Below are positions 1 through 8,171 of a DNA stretch of 64,000 nucleotides, piece by piece. Source of the stretch: Catellatospora sp. TT07R-123 (GTDB lineage Bacteria; Actinomycetota; Actinomycetes; Mycobacteriales; Micromonosporaceae). Position 1 is the stretch's first letter, and each line of letters starts with the position of its first letter. The stretch spans positions 3,162,001 through 3,226,000 of the forward strand of contig NZ_BNEM01000002.1 in assembly GCF_018327705.1 (NCBI RefSeq). Direction: 5' to 3'. The notes beneath the pieces were generated by a model that was given only the letters and a program-made list of their open reading frames with translations, searched no databases and was not told the DNA's origin. Position numbers and translations under genes: made by a program.

Positions 1-1251
1 CGCAGCTACGACAACGCCGACCTGCCGATCTGCGAGTCCCTGTACGCCTCCGGCGACGCCAGGGCGCCGTTCTTCGCGTACTCGCACACCGCGCCGGTCA
101 CCCCGGGCGACGGCTGCGGCACCAGCGCCGGGGGCGCGGCCGGGGCCGAGCTGTTCTACCCGGCCAAGGGCGGCAGCTGGCCCGACGAGTACCGCGGTGC
201 GCTGCTGTTCGCCGACTACCCGCGCGACTGCGTGTGGGCGATGCTCGCCGACGACCCCGGCGACACCCCCTCGACCGACGGCATCCAGGTGCTGCTGCGC
301 GGCACCACCTCGGTGACCGACCTGGCGCTGGGCCCGGACGGCGACGTCTACTTCACCTCGCGCACCGGCAGCGTGCACCGCATCCGGCACCGCGACGGCA
401 ACGAGGCGCCGACCGCGTACTTCACCGCGCGCCCGACCTCGGGCCCGGTGCCGCTGACCGTCGAGTTCGACGCGGGCACCTCCAGCGACACCGACGCCTT
501 CGACGCCGCCGGGCTGACCTACCGGTGGGACTTCACCAGCGACGGGAGCTGGGACGCCGACGGCAGGTCGGTGCGCCACACGTACCCGCAGGCGGGCCGG
601 TTCGCGGCGAAGCTGCGGGTCACCGACGCCCTGGGCGCCTACGACGAGCACACCGTGTCGATCCGGGCCGGAGGTTCGGCCCCGGTCGCGGTCATCGACT
701 CGCCGAAGGCCGGGCGGACCTGGGGCGTCGGCGAGAAGCTGACCTTCGGCGGCCACGCCACCGACCCCGACCAGGGCAGGCTGCCCGCCTCGGCGCTGAC
801 CTGGCAGCTGCGGTTGCAGCACTGCGCCGACGGCGGCGGCTGCCACACCCACGTCGTCAGCGATGTCACCGGGGTAGCCGAGGGCACGATCGAGGGGCCG
901 GACCACGAGTACCCGTCATACCTGGAGCTGGCCCTCACCGCCACCGACGCCGACGGGCTGAGCAGCACCGTGGTGCGGCGCCTGGACCCGAAGGCCGTCG
1001 AGCTCGACTTCCGGACCGAGCCGGCGGGGCTGGAGCTGACGGTCGGGTCGTACACGGGCCGCACGCCGTTCACCCGGGAGATGATCCAGGGAGCGAGCAC
1101 CACGGTCTCGGCGGGCAGCCCGCAGGGCGACGGCGGCGACACGTACGCCTGGCGCTCCTGGTCGGACAAGGGCCGGGCCACCCACGTGGTGAAGGCGCCC
1201 GCGGGCGGGCGCACGTTCACCGCCGTCTTCGCGAAGCAGGACGGCCGTTAG
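1..1251 (+). CDS. Secreted glucose/sorbosone-dehydrogenase-like protein with PKD domain (5' truncated by window edge)
   Basis: The reading frame is open from base 1, so the N-terminus lies outside the window. The first ~130 codons look like the end of a PQQ-dependent sugar dehydrogenase (GSDH) beta-propeller: LFADYPRDCVWAM, then LALGPDGDVYFTSRTGSVHRI. A PKD/Ig-like domain follows, with the typical YRWDFTSDG and HTYPQAG signatures, then a second Ig-like segment with two cysteines and a C-terminal beta-rich stretch ending VFAKQDGR. Such proteins are extracellular and bind or oxidise carbohydrates; the exact substrate is not visible. Its stop codon overlaps the stop of the convergent ABC exporter by four bases (1248-1251). 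Confidence 0.85.
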   Translation, partial: RSYDNADLPICESLYASGDARAPFFAYSHTAPVTPGDGCGTSAGGAAGAELFYPAKGGSWPDEYRGALLFADYPRDCVWAMLADDPGDTPSTDGIQVLLRGTTSVTDLALGPDGDVYFTSRTGSVHRIRHRDGNEAPTAYFTARPTSGPVPLTVEFDAGTSSDTDAFDAAGLTYRWDFTSDGSWDADGRSVRHTYPQAGRFAAKLRVTDALGAYDEHTVSIRAGGSAPVAVIDSPKAGRTWGVGEKLTFGGHATDPDQGRLPASALTWQLRLQHCADGGGCHTHVVSDVTGVAEGTIEGPDHEYPSYLELALTATDADGLSSTVVRRLDPKAVELDFRTEPAGLELTVGSYTGRTPFTREMIQGASTTVSAGSPQGDGGDTYAWRSWSDKGRATHVVKAPAGGRTFTAVFAKQDGR

Positions 1252-3011
1252 GCGAGCTGGCCCGCCTGGAGGTGGGCGTACGTCCCGCGCCGGTCCAGCA
1301 GCTCGTCGTGCGAGCCGACCTCCTCGATCCGGCCGGCGTGCATGACCACGATCCGGTCGGCGTTGCGGATGGTCGACAGCCGGTGCGCCACCGTGAACAC
1401 GGTCCGCCCCGCGACCAGCCGGGCCAGCGCCTGCTGGATCAGCGCCTCCGAGCGGGTGTCCAGCGCCGAGGTCGCCTCGTCGAGGATGAGCACGCGCGGG
1501 TCGCGGATCAGCGCCCGCGCGATCGCCAGCCGCTGCCGCTGGCCGCCCGACAGCCGGGCGCCGCGCTCGCCGACGACGGTGTTCATCCCGTCGGAGAGCT
1601 GGTCGACGAACTCCAGCGCGTTCGCGTCGGCCAGCGCCCGGCGCACCTGCTCCAGCGGCACGTCGGTCATGCCGTACGTGACGTTCTCGTGGATGCTGCC
1701 CTCGAACAGGATCGGCTCCTGCGGCACCACCGACACGAACTGCCGGTAGCTGCGCAGGTCGAGGTCCTGCATGTCCTGCCCGTCGAGCAGGATGCGCCCG
1801 TGGGTGGGGCGCAGGAAGCCGATGACCAGGTTGAGCACCGTGGACTTGCCCGCGCCCGAGGCGCCGACCAGCGCGATCTTCTCGCCGGGGGCCACCTTCA
1901 GGTTGAAGTCGGTGACGGCGTCGGCCCCCTCGTCGTACCGGAAGGTCACGTCCTGGAACTCGACCGCGCCGCGCACCTGCCCGACCTGCGCCTTGCCCGC
2001 GTTGTCCTCCAGGTCGGGGGCCTGGAGCACCTCGCCGACCGAGCGCACCGACTCCAGCCCCTTGATGATGATCGGCCCGAGGGCGAGCAGGGTGGTCACC
2101 GACGCGGTCAGGGTGGTGAAGAAGGCGCTCAGCATGACCACGTCACCGGCGGTGATCGGCACCCAGCCGTAGTACGCCGCCAGCGCCGACCCGGCCAGGC
2201 AGCTCACGCCCAGCACCTGGAGCGAGGTCCAGGCCAGCGCGCCGAAACGGCCGTTGAGCAGGTCCAGCCGCAGCCCGGCGCGCAGCACCCGGTCCAGCGA
2301 GCCGTCGACGCGGCGCACCGCGACCCGCTCCAGCCCGTGCGCCCGGGTGATCGGGATCAGCGCGGTCATCTCGGCCACCCGCGACGACAGCCGCTCCACC
2401 TCGTGCCGGAACGTCTCGTTGTCGGTGCGCATCCGCGAGCGCAGCTTCATCACCAGCAGCGACGCGACCGGCACCAGCACCGCGAAGACCGGCAGGAACG
2501 CGGGAGCCCGCACCGCGATGACGATCAGGCCGCCGAGCAGCATCATCGTCGCGCCGGTGCCGACGTCGCCGGCCTGCTGCACCATCTGCTCGATGGCCTC
2601 GACGTCGCGGATCACCTTCGACTGGAGCACCGCGGCGCTGGCCCGGGAGTGGTAGCCGATCGACAGCTCCTGCATGCGGCGCACCAGCGAGGTGCGCAGC
2701 CGGGTGCCCATCCGGCGCACCGCCCCGCTGTGGCAGCGCACGAACAGCACGTGGAACGGGTAGTTGAGGCTGAGCATCGCCAGCAGCAGCAGCGCGTTGA
2801 CCCACAGCCGCGCCACCGGGCCGTGCTGCACCACCACGTCGATGACGTTGGCGGTCACCAGCGGCAGCAGCCAGGTCGGGCTGTGCTTGACCGCGAACGC
2901 GAAGACGCCGAGCCCGAGCCGCCACCGGTCCTCGCGCAGCAGATAGGCGACGGTCCGGACGGGATGCTCGCCCTGGTATCGGTGGTCGAGGGGATGCTGC
3001 GCCAGCGCCAT
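1248..3011 (-). CDS. ABC exporter, fused membrane and ATPase domains
   Basis: A 587-residue half-transporter of the MsbA/LmrA type that likely exports a lipid, peptide or drug as a homodimer. An N-terminal six-helix membrane domain (about residues 30-330) precedes one ATPase domain with Walker A GASGAGKST near residue 382, signature LSGGQRQR near 486 and Walker B VLILDEATSALD near 508, then the H-loop in TVAHRLST. I chose the ATG at 3011 because AAGGAG lies just upstream on the minus strand. The open frame continues to 3182 but would overlap bcp. It lies 133 bp downstream of bcp on the same strand, separated by a hairpin. Substrate unknown. Confidence 0.9.
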   Translation of the reverse strand: MALAQHPLDHRYQGEHPVRTVAYLLREDRWRLGLGVFAFAVKHSPTWLLPLVTANVIDVVVQHGPVARLWVNALLLLAMLSLNYPFHVLFVRCHSGAVRRMGTRLRTSLVRRMQELSIGYHSRASAAVLQSKVIRDVEAIEQMVQQAGDVGTGATMMLLGGLIVIAVRAPAFLPVFAVLVPVASLLVMKLRSRMRTDNETFRHEVERLSSRVAEMTALIPITRAHGLERVAVRRVDGSLDRVLRAGLRLDLLNGRFGALAWTSLQVLGVSCLAGSALAAYYGWVPITAGDVVMLSAFFTTLTASVTTLLALGPIIIKGLESVRSVGEVLQAPDLEDNAGKAQVGQVRGAVEFQDVTFRYDEGADAVTDFNLKVAPGEKIALVGASGAGKSTVLNLVIGFLRPTHGRILLDGQDMQDLDLRSYRQFVSVVPQEPILFEGSIHENVTYGMTDVPLEQVRRALADANALEFVDQLSDGMNTVVGERGARLSGGQRQRLAIARALIRDPRVLILDEATSALDTRSEALIQQALARLVAGRTVFTVAHRLSTIRNADRIVVMHAGRIEEVGSHDELLDRRGTYAHLQAGQLA

Positions 3012-3095
3012 CTCGCGCTCCTTGCCGTGTGCTCTGCCCAGGGCCGGCACACACGGGCGCAGCCCTTCGCCGTCGAAGTCCGCCGCGAGCCTAAC

Positions 3096-3131
3096 GACCG
3101 GCCGGAGGTGTGCGGTACCACCCGGCCGGTC
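3096..3131 (-). terminator. GC-rich hairpin between bcp and the ABC exporter
   Basis: Inverted repeat GACCGGCCGG / CCGGCCGGTC with perfect 10-bp arms and a 16-nt loop, 14 bp past the bcp stop. It probably ends bcp transcription or reduces read-through into the exporter. No U-tract is visible, as is usual in high-GC actinobacteria. Confidence 0.5.
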
Positions 3132-3144
3132 GACCACGGGTCGG

Positions 3145-3621
3145 TCAGGCGGCGTTGAGCTGCTGTACCACTTCGAGAGCACCGTTGACGTGCTTGCCGA
3201 TGTTGCTCATCGACTGGAAGACGTGGCGAACGACACCCTCCCGGTCGATCACGTAGGTGACCCGGCCGGGCAGCAGCCCGAACAGGGACGCCTGGACGTC
3301 GTACGCCTTGCGCACCTCGCCGCCGGCGTCCGAGAGCAGCAGGAACGGCAGCTTGTACTTGCTGGCGAAGCCCTCGTGCGAGTCGACCGAGTCGGAGCTT
3401 ATCCCGATGACCCGCGCACCGGCCTCGCTGAAGACCTCGTAGCTGTCGCGGAACGAGCACGCCTCGGCGGTGCAGCCGGGCGTGTTGTCCTTGGGGTAGA
3501 AGTAGAGCACCACGGTCTGCTTGCCGCGGAAGTCGCTGAGCGTCACCGACTCGCCCGAGTTCGAGGTGAGCGTGAAATCGGGCGCGATGTCGCCCGCCTG
3601 CGGTCCGGTGTTCTTGGCCAT
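3145..3621 (-). CDS. bcp: Thioredoxin-dependent peroxiredoxin, Bcp/PrxQ type
   Basis: A 158-residue cytoplasmic peroxidase that reduces hydrogen and organic peroxides using thioredoxin. The diagnostic motif TPGCTAEACSFRD places the peroxidatic Cys at residue 50 and the resolving Cys at 55, the spacing of two-Cys PrxQ enzymes. The YFYPKDNTPG loop and a C-terminal HVFQSM segment fit the family, and the length is normal. The ATG at 3621 has a GGGAGG ribosome site. The promoter region (3622-3675) is squeezed against the end of the TnpB-like gene and contains a perfect AACGGT-G-ACCGTT palindrome (about 3659-3671), a possible operator. Confidence 0.93.
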   Translation of the reverse strand: MAKNTGPQAGDIAPDFTLTSNSGESVTLSDFRGKQTVVLYFYPKDNTPGCTAEACSFRDSYEVFSEAGARVIGISSDSVDSHEGFASKYKLPFLLLSDAGGEVRKAYDVQASLFGLLPGRVTYVIDREGVVRHVFQSMSNIGKHVNGALEVVQQLNAA

Positions 3622-3675
3622 GATCGAACCTCCCGGCCGAAGCCTACCAACCGGATGGTTGAACGGTCACCGTTC

Positions 3676-5292
3676 CTATGGACTGTGCATGAGTTGTGCA
3701 TGCTCAGCCGCGTGCCCCGAACGGTGTTGGGCACACTGGTCGCCCGCTTTCAGTCCGCAGTCCGGTGACGGGCATCGTGTGCGCGGTCCGGGAACGCGGC
3801 GGCGGGGTCCCTCACACCCAGCGGCACTTGGTCCGGCCTGGGCGCTCCGATGCCCAACACGATCACTCCGGTCGTGTCGGGGCGGTGGCGTCCGTCGCCG
3901 GGCTTTGTGGCCCTGGGCGCGTCTACCGATCACGACGGCAGCCGCGTCGTGACGGGTGGTTTTGCAGGCGGGGGTGTGCAGCGGCTGCTGCCAGTGCTGC
4001 GCACCCCACTTGGACGTGTAGGCCGGGTCGACCGCGATGATCGTGATGCCGGTCTGGTCGGCCATGGAGGTCAGCCGGGCGCGCAGCCGTGCGGTAGGCA
4101 TGCCGGAGATCAGCTTGCGGAAGCGACTGCGCCGGCCGTGCTTCTCCCGGGTGGTGTCGGCGGTGAAGTCGAGGTCCTCAACGGCGATCGCGGTGACGCC
4201 GCAGGTGGTGGCCCAGTGCAGCAGTCGGGTGAGGGCGTGGCGGACCTGCGCGTCGCGGTGCTCCGCGTTGCCGGAAAGGTCGTAGCCGAACCGGTGCGGT
4301 GCGCCGACGGGGTTGCCATGGGCATCGAGGCGCCAGGCGGCCAGGTGGTCGGCGTTCATGTCCACCCCGATACACCCCGATACCAGGGCCGCAGCAAGGG
4401 GGATCGTGGGTGCGGGTGGGTGCTGCCAGGACGCGGTCACATACCAGCGGTCGCGCTGCGGGTCGTAGCTGATGCGGTACGCCACGGCCCGGTCGGCGGC
4501 GACACGGTCGGCCCACTCGGGGCCGCGGTGGGCGAACGCGACCCGGCAGGCCAACTGGTACCGGCCGTGCGGCGCGTTGGCCAAGTGGGCAAGCGGCGTC
4601 GGCAGTTTGATGGACAGCTGGCCGTCGGGGGTGACGCGGATCGTTTCGTTGCTGAACCGTTTACCGGACTCGCCGTCGGCGGACAGGAACCAACGCGCGG
4701 CCGTCCAGCGCTGCCGCCACTGATCCTGCGTCAGCTGCGCCCGCTCCAGGTGCTGGCGGGTGTTGAGCAGCCGGCCGCCACCGCGGACCACCCGGACCCG
4801 GCCGCTGTCCCAATCCGCGCCTGCCGCGGCGTGCCGGTCGACCAGACATGCCAAACGGCGGGACTTGGCGTGCCACTCCTTCTTCGAACGGTAGCCACCC
4901 GGCGTCCGTTTGGTTCCCTTCGCTCCCACTGGTTGGGCCAGCCGGTGGCGGAGCATGTCGATACCCGCCCGCAGACCCTGAATGTGCGCGGCCAGACCAC
5001 GCCGCGCTAGCGCCCACTGATCGTGGGTCGCTTTCGTGATCGACCCAGCCCACCGCGACGACGACACCGCTGTAAGACCCCGCTTACGCTCTGCCCACCG
5101 GGTGCTGTCATGGGACAGGCCGTCAGCACACCGCCGCCTAAGGTCACCACCTGCGAGGGAACCCAGATGTACGCCCACCAGCCGCAGCACCCGCTCGTCC
5201 TCGCCGGTCAGGCCTTTGAGCCGATCCCGTACCGCCACGCCGGACGGACCGGACGCCACAAACGGTGCGGCGATCGAACGCAGATCAGCCAT
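3676..5292 (-). CDS. TnpB-related RuvC-like nuclease (IS200/IS605 accessory family) without the usual zinc ribbon
   Basis: A 538-residue protein of the TnpB superfamily, the RNA-guided nucleases encoded by IS200/IS605 and IS607 elements. The RuvC-like triad is visible: Asp311 in GVDMNADHLA, Glu372 in AVEDLDF and Asp449 in TTRHDAAAVV. In place of the zinc ribbon that normally separates Glu and the last Asp, the sequence reads AYTSKWGAQHWQQ, so the CxxC pairs are gone. No TnpA transposase is nearby, so it is a solo element or a domesticated copy. Codon use is somewhat less GC-biased than in its neighbours, consistent with transfer. The start is uncertain because no strong ribosome site is seen at 5292. 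A guide (omega) RNA would be expected across the 3' end, about 3622-3800. Confidence 0.8.
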   Translation of the reverse strand: MADLRSIAAPFVASGPSGVAVRDRLKGLTGEDERVLRLVGVHLGSLAGGDLRRRCADGLSHDSTRWAERKRGLTAVSSSRWAGSITKATHDQWALARRGLAAHIQGLRAGIDMLRHRLAQPVGAKGTKRTPGGYRSKKEWHAKSRRLACLVDRHAAAGADWDSGRVRVVRGGGRLLNTRQHLERAQLTQDQWRQRWTAARWFLSADGESGKRFSNETIRVTPDGQLSIKLPTPLAHLANAPHGRYQLACRVAFAHRGPEWADRVAADRAVAYRISYDPQRDRWYVTASWQHPPAPTIPLAAALVSGCIGVDMNADHLAAWRLDAHGNPVGAPHRFGYDLSGNAEHRDAQVRHALTRLLHWATTCGVTAIAVEDLDFTADTTREKHGRRSRFRKLISGMPTARLRARLTSMADQTGITIIAVDPAYTSKWGAQHWQQPLHTPACKTTRHDAAAVVIGRRAQGHKARRRTPPPRHDRSDRVGHRSAQAGPSAAGCEGPRRRVPGPRTRCPSPDCGLKAGDQCAQHRSGHAAEHAQLMHSP

Positions 5293-5467
5293 GCCCAGCC
5301 GCTACAGCTTGCCCGCCACCGCTGCCTGTCGAGCCGCGACCGCACCAGCAGGCACCCAACGACACCGACGTCCCGACCACCACGAGCGGACCATAACATC
5401 CACTCGTATACATGCATAAACCGTCATGCGCACTCCGTCAGCAACAGCTAACAACCCCTCACCGGGC

Positions 5468-6403
5468 TCAGCCGCTGGTCAGGTACAGGATCGCGGTCAG
5501 TGTGGCCATGGACAGCAGGCTGGAGACGAGGATCGCGTCCCGGCTGAAGTCGGCGCCCGCCCGGTACTCGGTGGCGTAGACGAAGGTGTTCTGCGCGGTG
5601 GGCAGGCCCGCCACGACCGTGACCGCGACCAGCTCGGCCGGGCCGAGGTGGAACAGGAACCGGCCCGCCAGGTACGCCGCCAGCGGCTGCGCCAGCACCT
5701 TCAGCACCACGGCGACGCCCACCCCGGCGCCGCGCCCGGCGCCCGCCACGGGTTCCGCGTCCGGCGCCGCCGGGTCGCGGTGCAGCGACATGCCCAGGGC
5801 GAACAGCGCCGCCGGGACCGCCGCGCCGCCCAGCAGCTCCAGCGGGTGCAGCAGCCAGTCCGGCGGGTGCCAGCCGCTCGCGCTGGCCAGCACGCCGAAC
5901 AGCGAGCCCAGGATCACCGGCGTACGCAGCGGCAGCAGCGCGATCCGCCGCCACCGCCCCTGGCCGCCGTTGGCGTCGGCGTCGAGCAGGCCCACGATCA
6001 GCGGGGTGACCAGCATGGTCTGGAAGACCAGCACGGCGGTGATCAGGGAGACGTCGCGCAGCACGTACACGGCGACGGGGATGCCCAGGTTGCCGGAGTT
6101 GACGTACGCCGCCGACATGGCCGCGATCACCCGGTCGCCGTTGCGGCCGGGCAGCAGCCGCCGGGCCAGCATGTACGCCAGCAGCCCGATCGCCAGCGTG
6201 CTGAGGGCGAACGCGGCCAGCGGCCGTAGCGGCAGCCCGCCCAGCGGCGTCTTGGCCAGCGTGGTGAACAGCACCGCCGGGATCGCCACCAGGAACGTGA
6301 ACGCCGCCAGCGCCTGCTGGGTGGCCCGGGTCAGCACGCCGAAGCGGATCGTCCCCCACCCCAGCGCGGTGATCATCCAGATCGGAGCGAAGGCGGCCAG
6401 CAC
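5468..6403 (-). CDS. AEC-family transporter (auxin efflux carrier-like)
   Basis: A 311-residue integral membrane protein with about ten hydrophobic helices, typical in length and pattern for AEC/MleP carriers, which move dicarboxylates or other small organic anions. Family cues are the conserved AAYVNSGNLGIPVAVYVL segment and the later GLPTAQNTFVYA segment, two inverted halves. The start is GTG at 6403, the first start after an in-frame TAG. The same strand upstream carries the acyl-CoA ligase gene with a long hairpin (6431-6483) between them, so the two are probably separate transcripts. Substrate is not predictable from sequence. Confidence 0.85.
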   Translation of the reverse strand: MLAAFAPIWMITALGWGTIRFGVLTRATQQALAAFTFLVAIPAVLFTTLAKTPLGGLPLRPLAAFALSTLAIGLLAYMLARRLLPGRNGDRVIAAMSAAYVNSGNLGIPVAVYVLRDVSLITAVLVFQTMLVTPLIVGLLDADANGGQGRWRRIALLPLRTPVILGSLFGVLASASGWHPPDWLLHPLELLGGAAVPAALFALGMSLHRDPAAPDAEPVAGAGRGAGVGVAVVLKVLAQPLAAYLAGRFLFHLGPAELVAVTVVAGLPTAQNTFVYATEYRAGADFSRDAILVSSLLSMATLTAILYLTSG

Positions 6404-6430
6404 CAGCTCACGCTAGTCCCCGACGTGGTA

Positions 6431-6483
6431 TTGCCGGGCAATCGGGGTGACCGGAGGTCCGGAAACGCCCGATTGCCCGGCAA
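6431..6483. repeat. Dispersed inverted repeat, family A, copy 1
   Basis: Perfect 16-bp arms TTGCCGGGCAATCGGG (6431-6446) and its reverse complement (6468-6483) around a 21-nt loop. It lies 3' of the acyl-CoA ligase gene and shares its core with copies at 12634-12718, 49184-49262 and 63517-63573. Probably a transcript 3' hairpin. Confidence 0.8.
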
Positions 6484-6523
6484 CTCGCGCGCGGAGGAGG
6501 GACGCGCACGATCGGGTAACGCT

Positions 6524-8074
6524 CTAAAGCTGCGCCCGCAGGTCCTTGCGCAGGATCTTCCCGGCGGCGCTCTTGGGGATGGCCGGCACGAACGTCACCG
6601 CCCGCACCCGCTTGTACGGCGCGACCCGCTCGGCGACGAAGTCCTGCACGTCCTGCGCCGACAGCTCCACGCCGGGGGCCACGGCCACGAACGCGTGCGG
6701 GATCTCCTCGCCGTCGGCGTCGCGCCCGGCCACCACGGCCGCGTCGGCGATGCCCGGGTGCCCGAGCAGCACCGCCTCCAGCTCGGCGGGCGGCACCTGG
6801 TACCCCTTGTACTTGATCAGCTCCTTGACCCGGTCGACGATGAACCAGTCGCCCTCGGCGTCGACCAGGCCCACGTCGCCGGTGTGCAGCCAGCCGTCGG
6901 CGTCGACGGTCGCGTCGGTGTCCGACTGGCGGCCCAGGTAGCCGCGCATCACCTGCGGGCCCTTGATCCAGATCTCGCCCGCCTGGCCCGTCCCCAGGTC
7001 GTCGCCGGTGGCCACGTCCACCACCCGGGCCAGCGTGTTCGGGATCAGCGGGCCGACCGTGCCCGGCTTGACCCGGGGGTCGCCCTGCACCTGGGCGTGC
7101 GACACCGGCGACAGCTCGGTCATGCCGTAGCCCTGCTTGACCACGCAGCCCAGCCGGTCCGCGCACGCCTGCGCCAGCTCCCCGTCCAGCGGGGCGGCGC
7201 CGGAGAACACGACCTCCAGCGCGGACAGGTCGTATTCGGCGACCATCGGGTGCTTGGCCAGCGCCAGCACGATCGGCGGGGCGACGAACGCCCGGGTCAC
7301 CTTCTGGTCCTGGAGCGCGCCCAGGAACTCGGCCAGGTCGAAGCGGGGCAGCACCACCAGCGTCGCCCCGGCCGACAGCGCCATGTTCATCAGCACGGTC
7401 AGGCCGTAGATGTGGAAGAACGGCAGCACGGCCATGACCCGGTCGGCGGGTTCGTACTTGACCACCTGCTGCGACTGGACCACGTTGGCGACCAGGTTGT
7501 CGTGGGTGAGCATGACGCCCTTGGCCACCCCGGTGGTGCCGCTGGAGTACGGCAGCACCGCCAGCGTCGCGGCCGGGTCCACCGCCACCTGCGGCGCCGG
7601 GTCGGCCGTGGCCATCAGCTCGGTGACCGAGCGGTATCCGTCCGCCCCGTCGCAGACCAGGATCTCCTGCACCTGGTCGGCCGCCGCCGCGGCCCGGTCC
7701 AGGAACGCCGAGATCGTCACCAGGATGACGGAGCCCGAGTCGGCGAGCTGGGCCCGCAGGTCCTTCACCGTGGCCAGCGCGTTGACCGTGGTCACGGTGG
7801 CCCCGGCGGCGATCGCGGCGTGGAAGACCACCGGGTAGAGCAGCGAGTTCGGGCTGAACACGGCGAGCACGTGCCCTGGGCGCAGCCCCGCGGCGGCCAG
7901 CCCGGCCGCGAGCCGGTCGACGCTGTGCGCGAGCTGCGCGTACGTCATCGTCTGTCCGGTGCGGCCGTCGATCAGCGCGGGATGGTCCCCGCGCGCCGTG
8001 GCGCCGCCCAGGACGAGCTCGGTGACGGAGACCTGCGGGATCTCGACGTCGGCCATGGGACTGCGGAAGGGCAT
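6524..8074 (-). CDS. 4-coumarate-CoA-ligase-like AMP-forming acyl-CoA synthetase
   Basis: A 516-residue member of the adenylate-forming superfamily that activates a carboxylic acid with ATP and CoA. The phosphate-binding motif PYSSGTTGVAKGVMLTH, the adenine/acyl motif QGYGMTELSP, the hinge region ahead of the C-terminal domain and the catalytic lysine in SAAGKILRKDL are intact. The ATG at 8074 has a GAGG site and a conserved-looking start. Upstream in-frame codons to 8119 are unlikely to be used. Closest in style to 4CL-type ligases acting on aryl or medium-chain acids, but no neighbouring phenylpropanoid genes narrow the substrate. Confidence 0.88.
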   Translation of the reverse strand: MPFRSPMADVEIPQVSVTELVLGGATARGDHPALIDGRTGQTMTYAQLAHSVDRLAAGLAAAGLRPGHVLAVFSPNSLLYPVVFHAAIAAGATVTTVNALATVKDLRAQLADSGSVILVTISAFLDRAAAAADQVQEILVCDGADGYRSVTELMATADPAPQVAVDPAATLAVLPYSSGTTGVAKGVMLTHDNLVANVVQSQQVVKYEPADRVMAVLPFFHIYGLTVLMNMALSAGATLVVLPRFDLAEFLGALQDQKVTRAFVAPPIVLALAKHPMVAEYDLSALEVVFSGAAPLDGELAQACADRLGCVVKQGYGMTELSPVSHAQVQGDPRVKPGTVGPLIPNTLARVVDVATGDDLGTGQAGEIWIKGPQVMRGYLGRQSDTDATVDADGWLHTGDVGLVDAEGDWFIVDRVKELIKYKGYQVPPAELEAVLLGHPGIADAAVVAGRDADGEEIPHAFVAVAPGVELSAQDVQDFVAERVAPYKRVRAVTFVPAIPKSAAGKILRKDLRAQL

Positions 8075-8171
8075 CGTCGCCTCACTCTCGTACGCGTACA
8101 GAGTCAGGTCAGCATGCAAGCTGTCGCCGCGCTGGGCAATACCCGGCGGCGCTCACATCCCTCCAAACTGC

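Noticed and set aside
234-3158. Very long open frame on the plus strand across the ABC exporter and PKD gene
   Set aside because: Its translation is Arg/Pro/His-rich low-complexity, typical of the shadow frame of a GC-rich gene. The overlapping genes have clear domains.
3011-3182. Extended N-terminus of the ABC exporter (start at 3182)
   Set aside because: It would overlap the end of bcp, the extra residues are unlike the family, and AAGGAG precedes the ATG at 3011.
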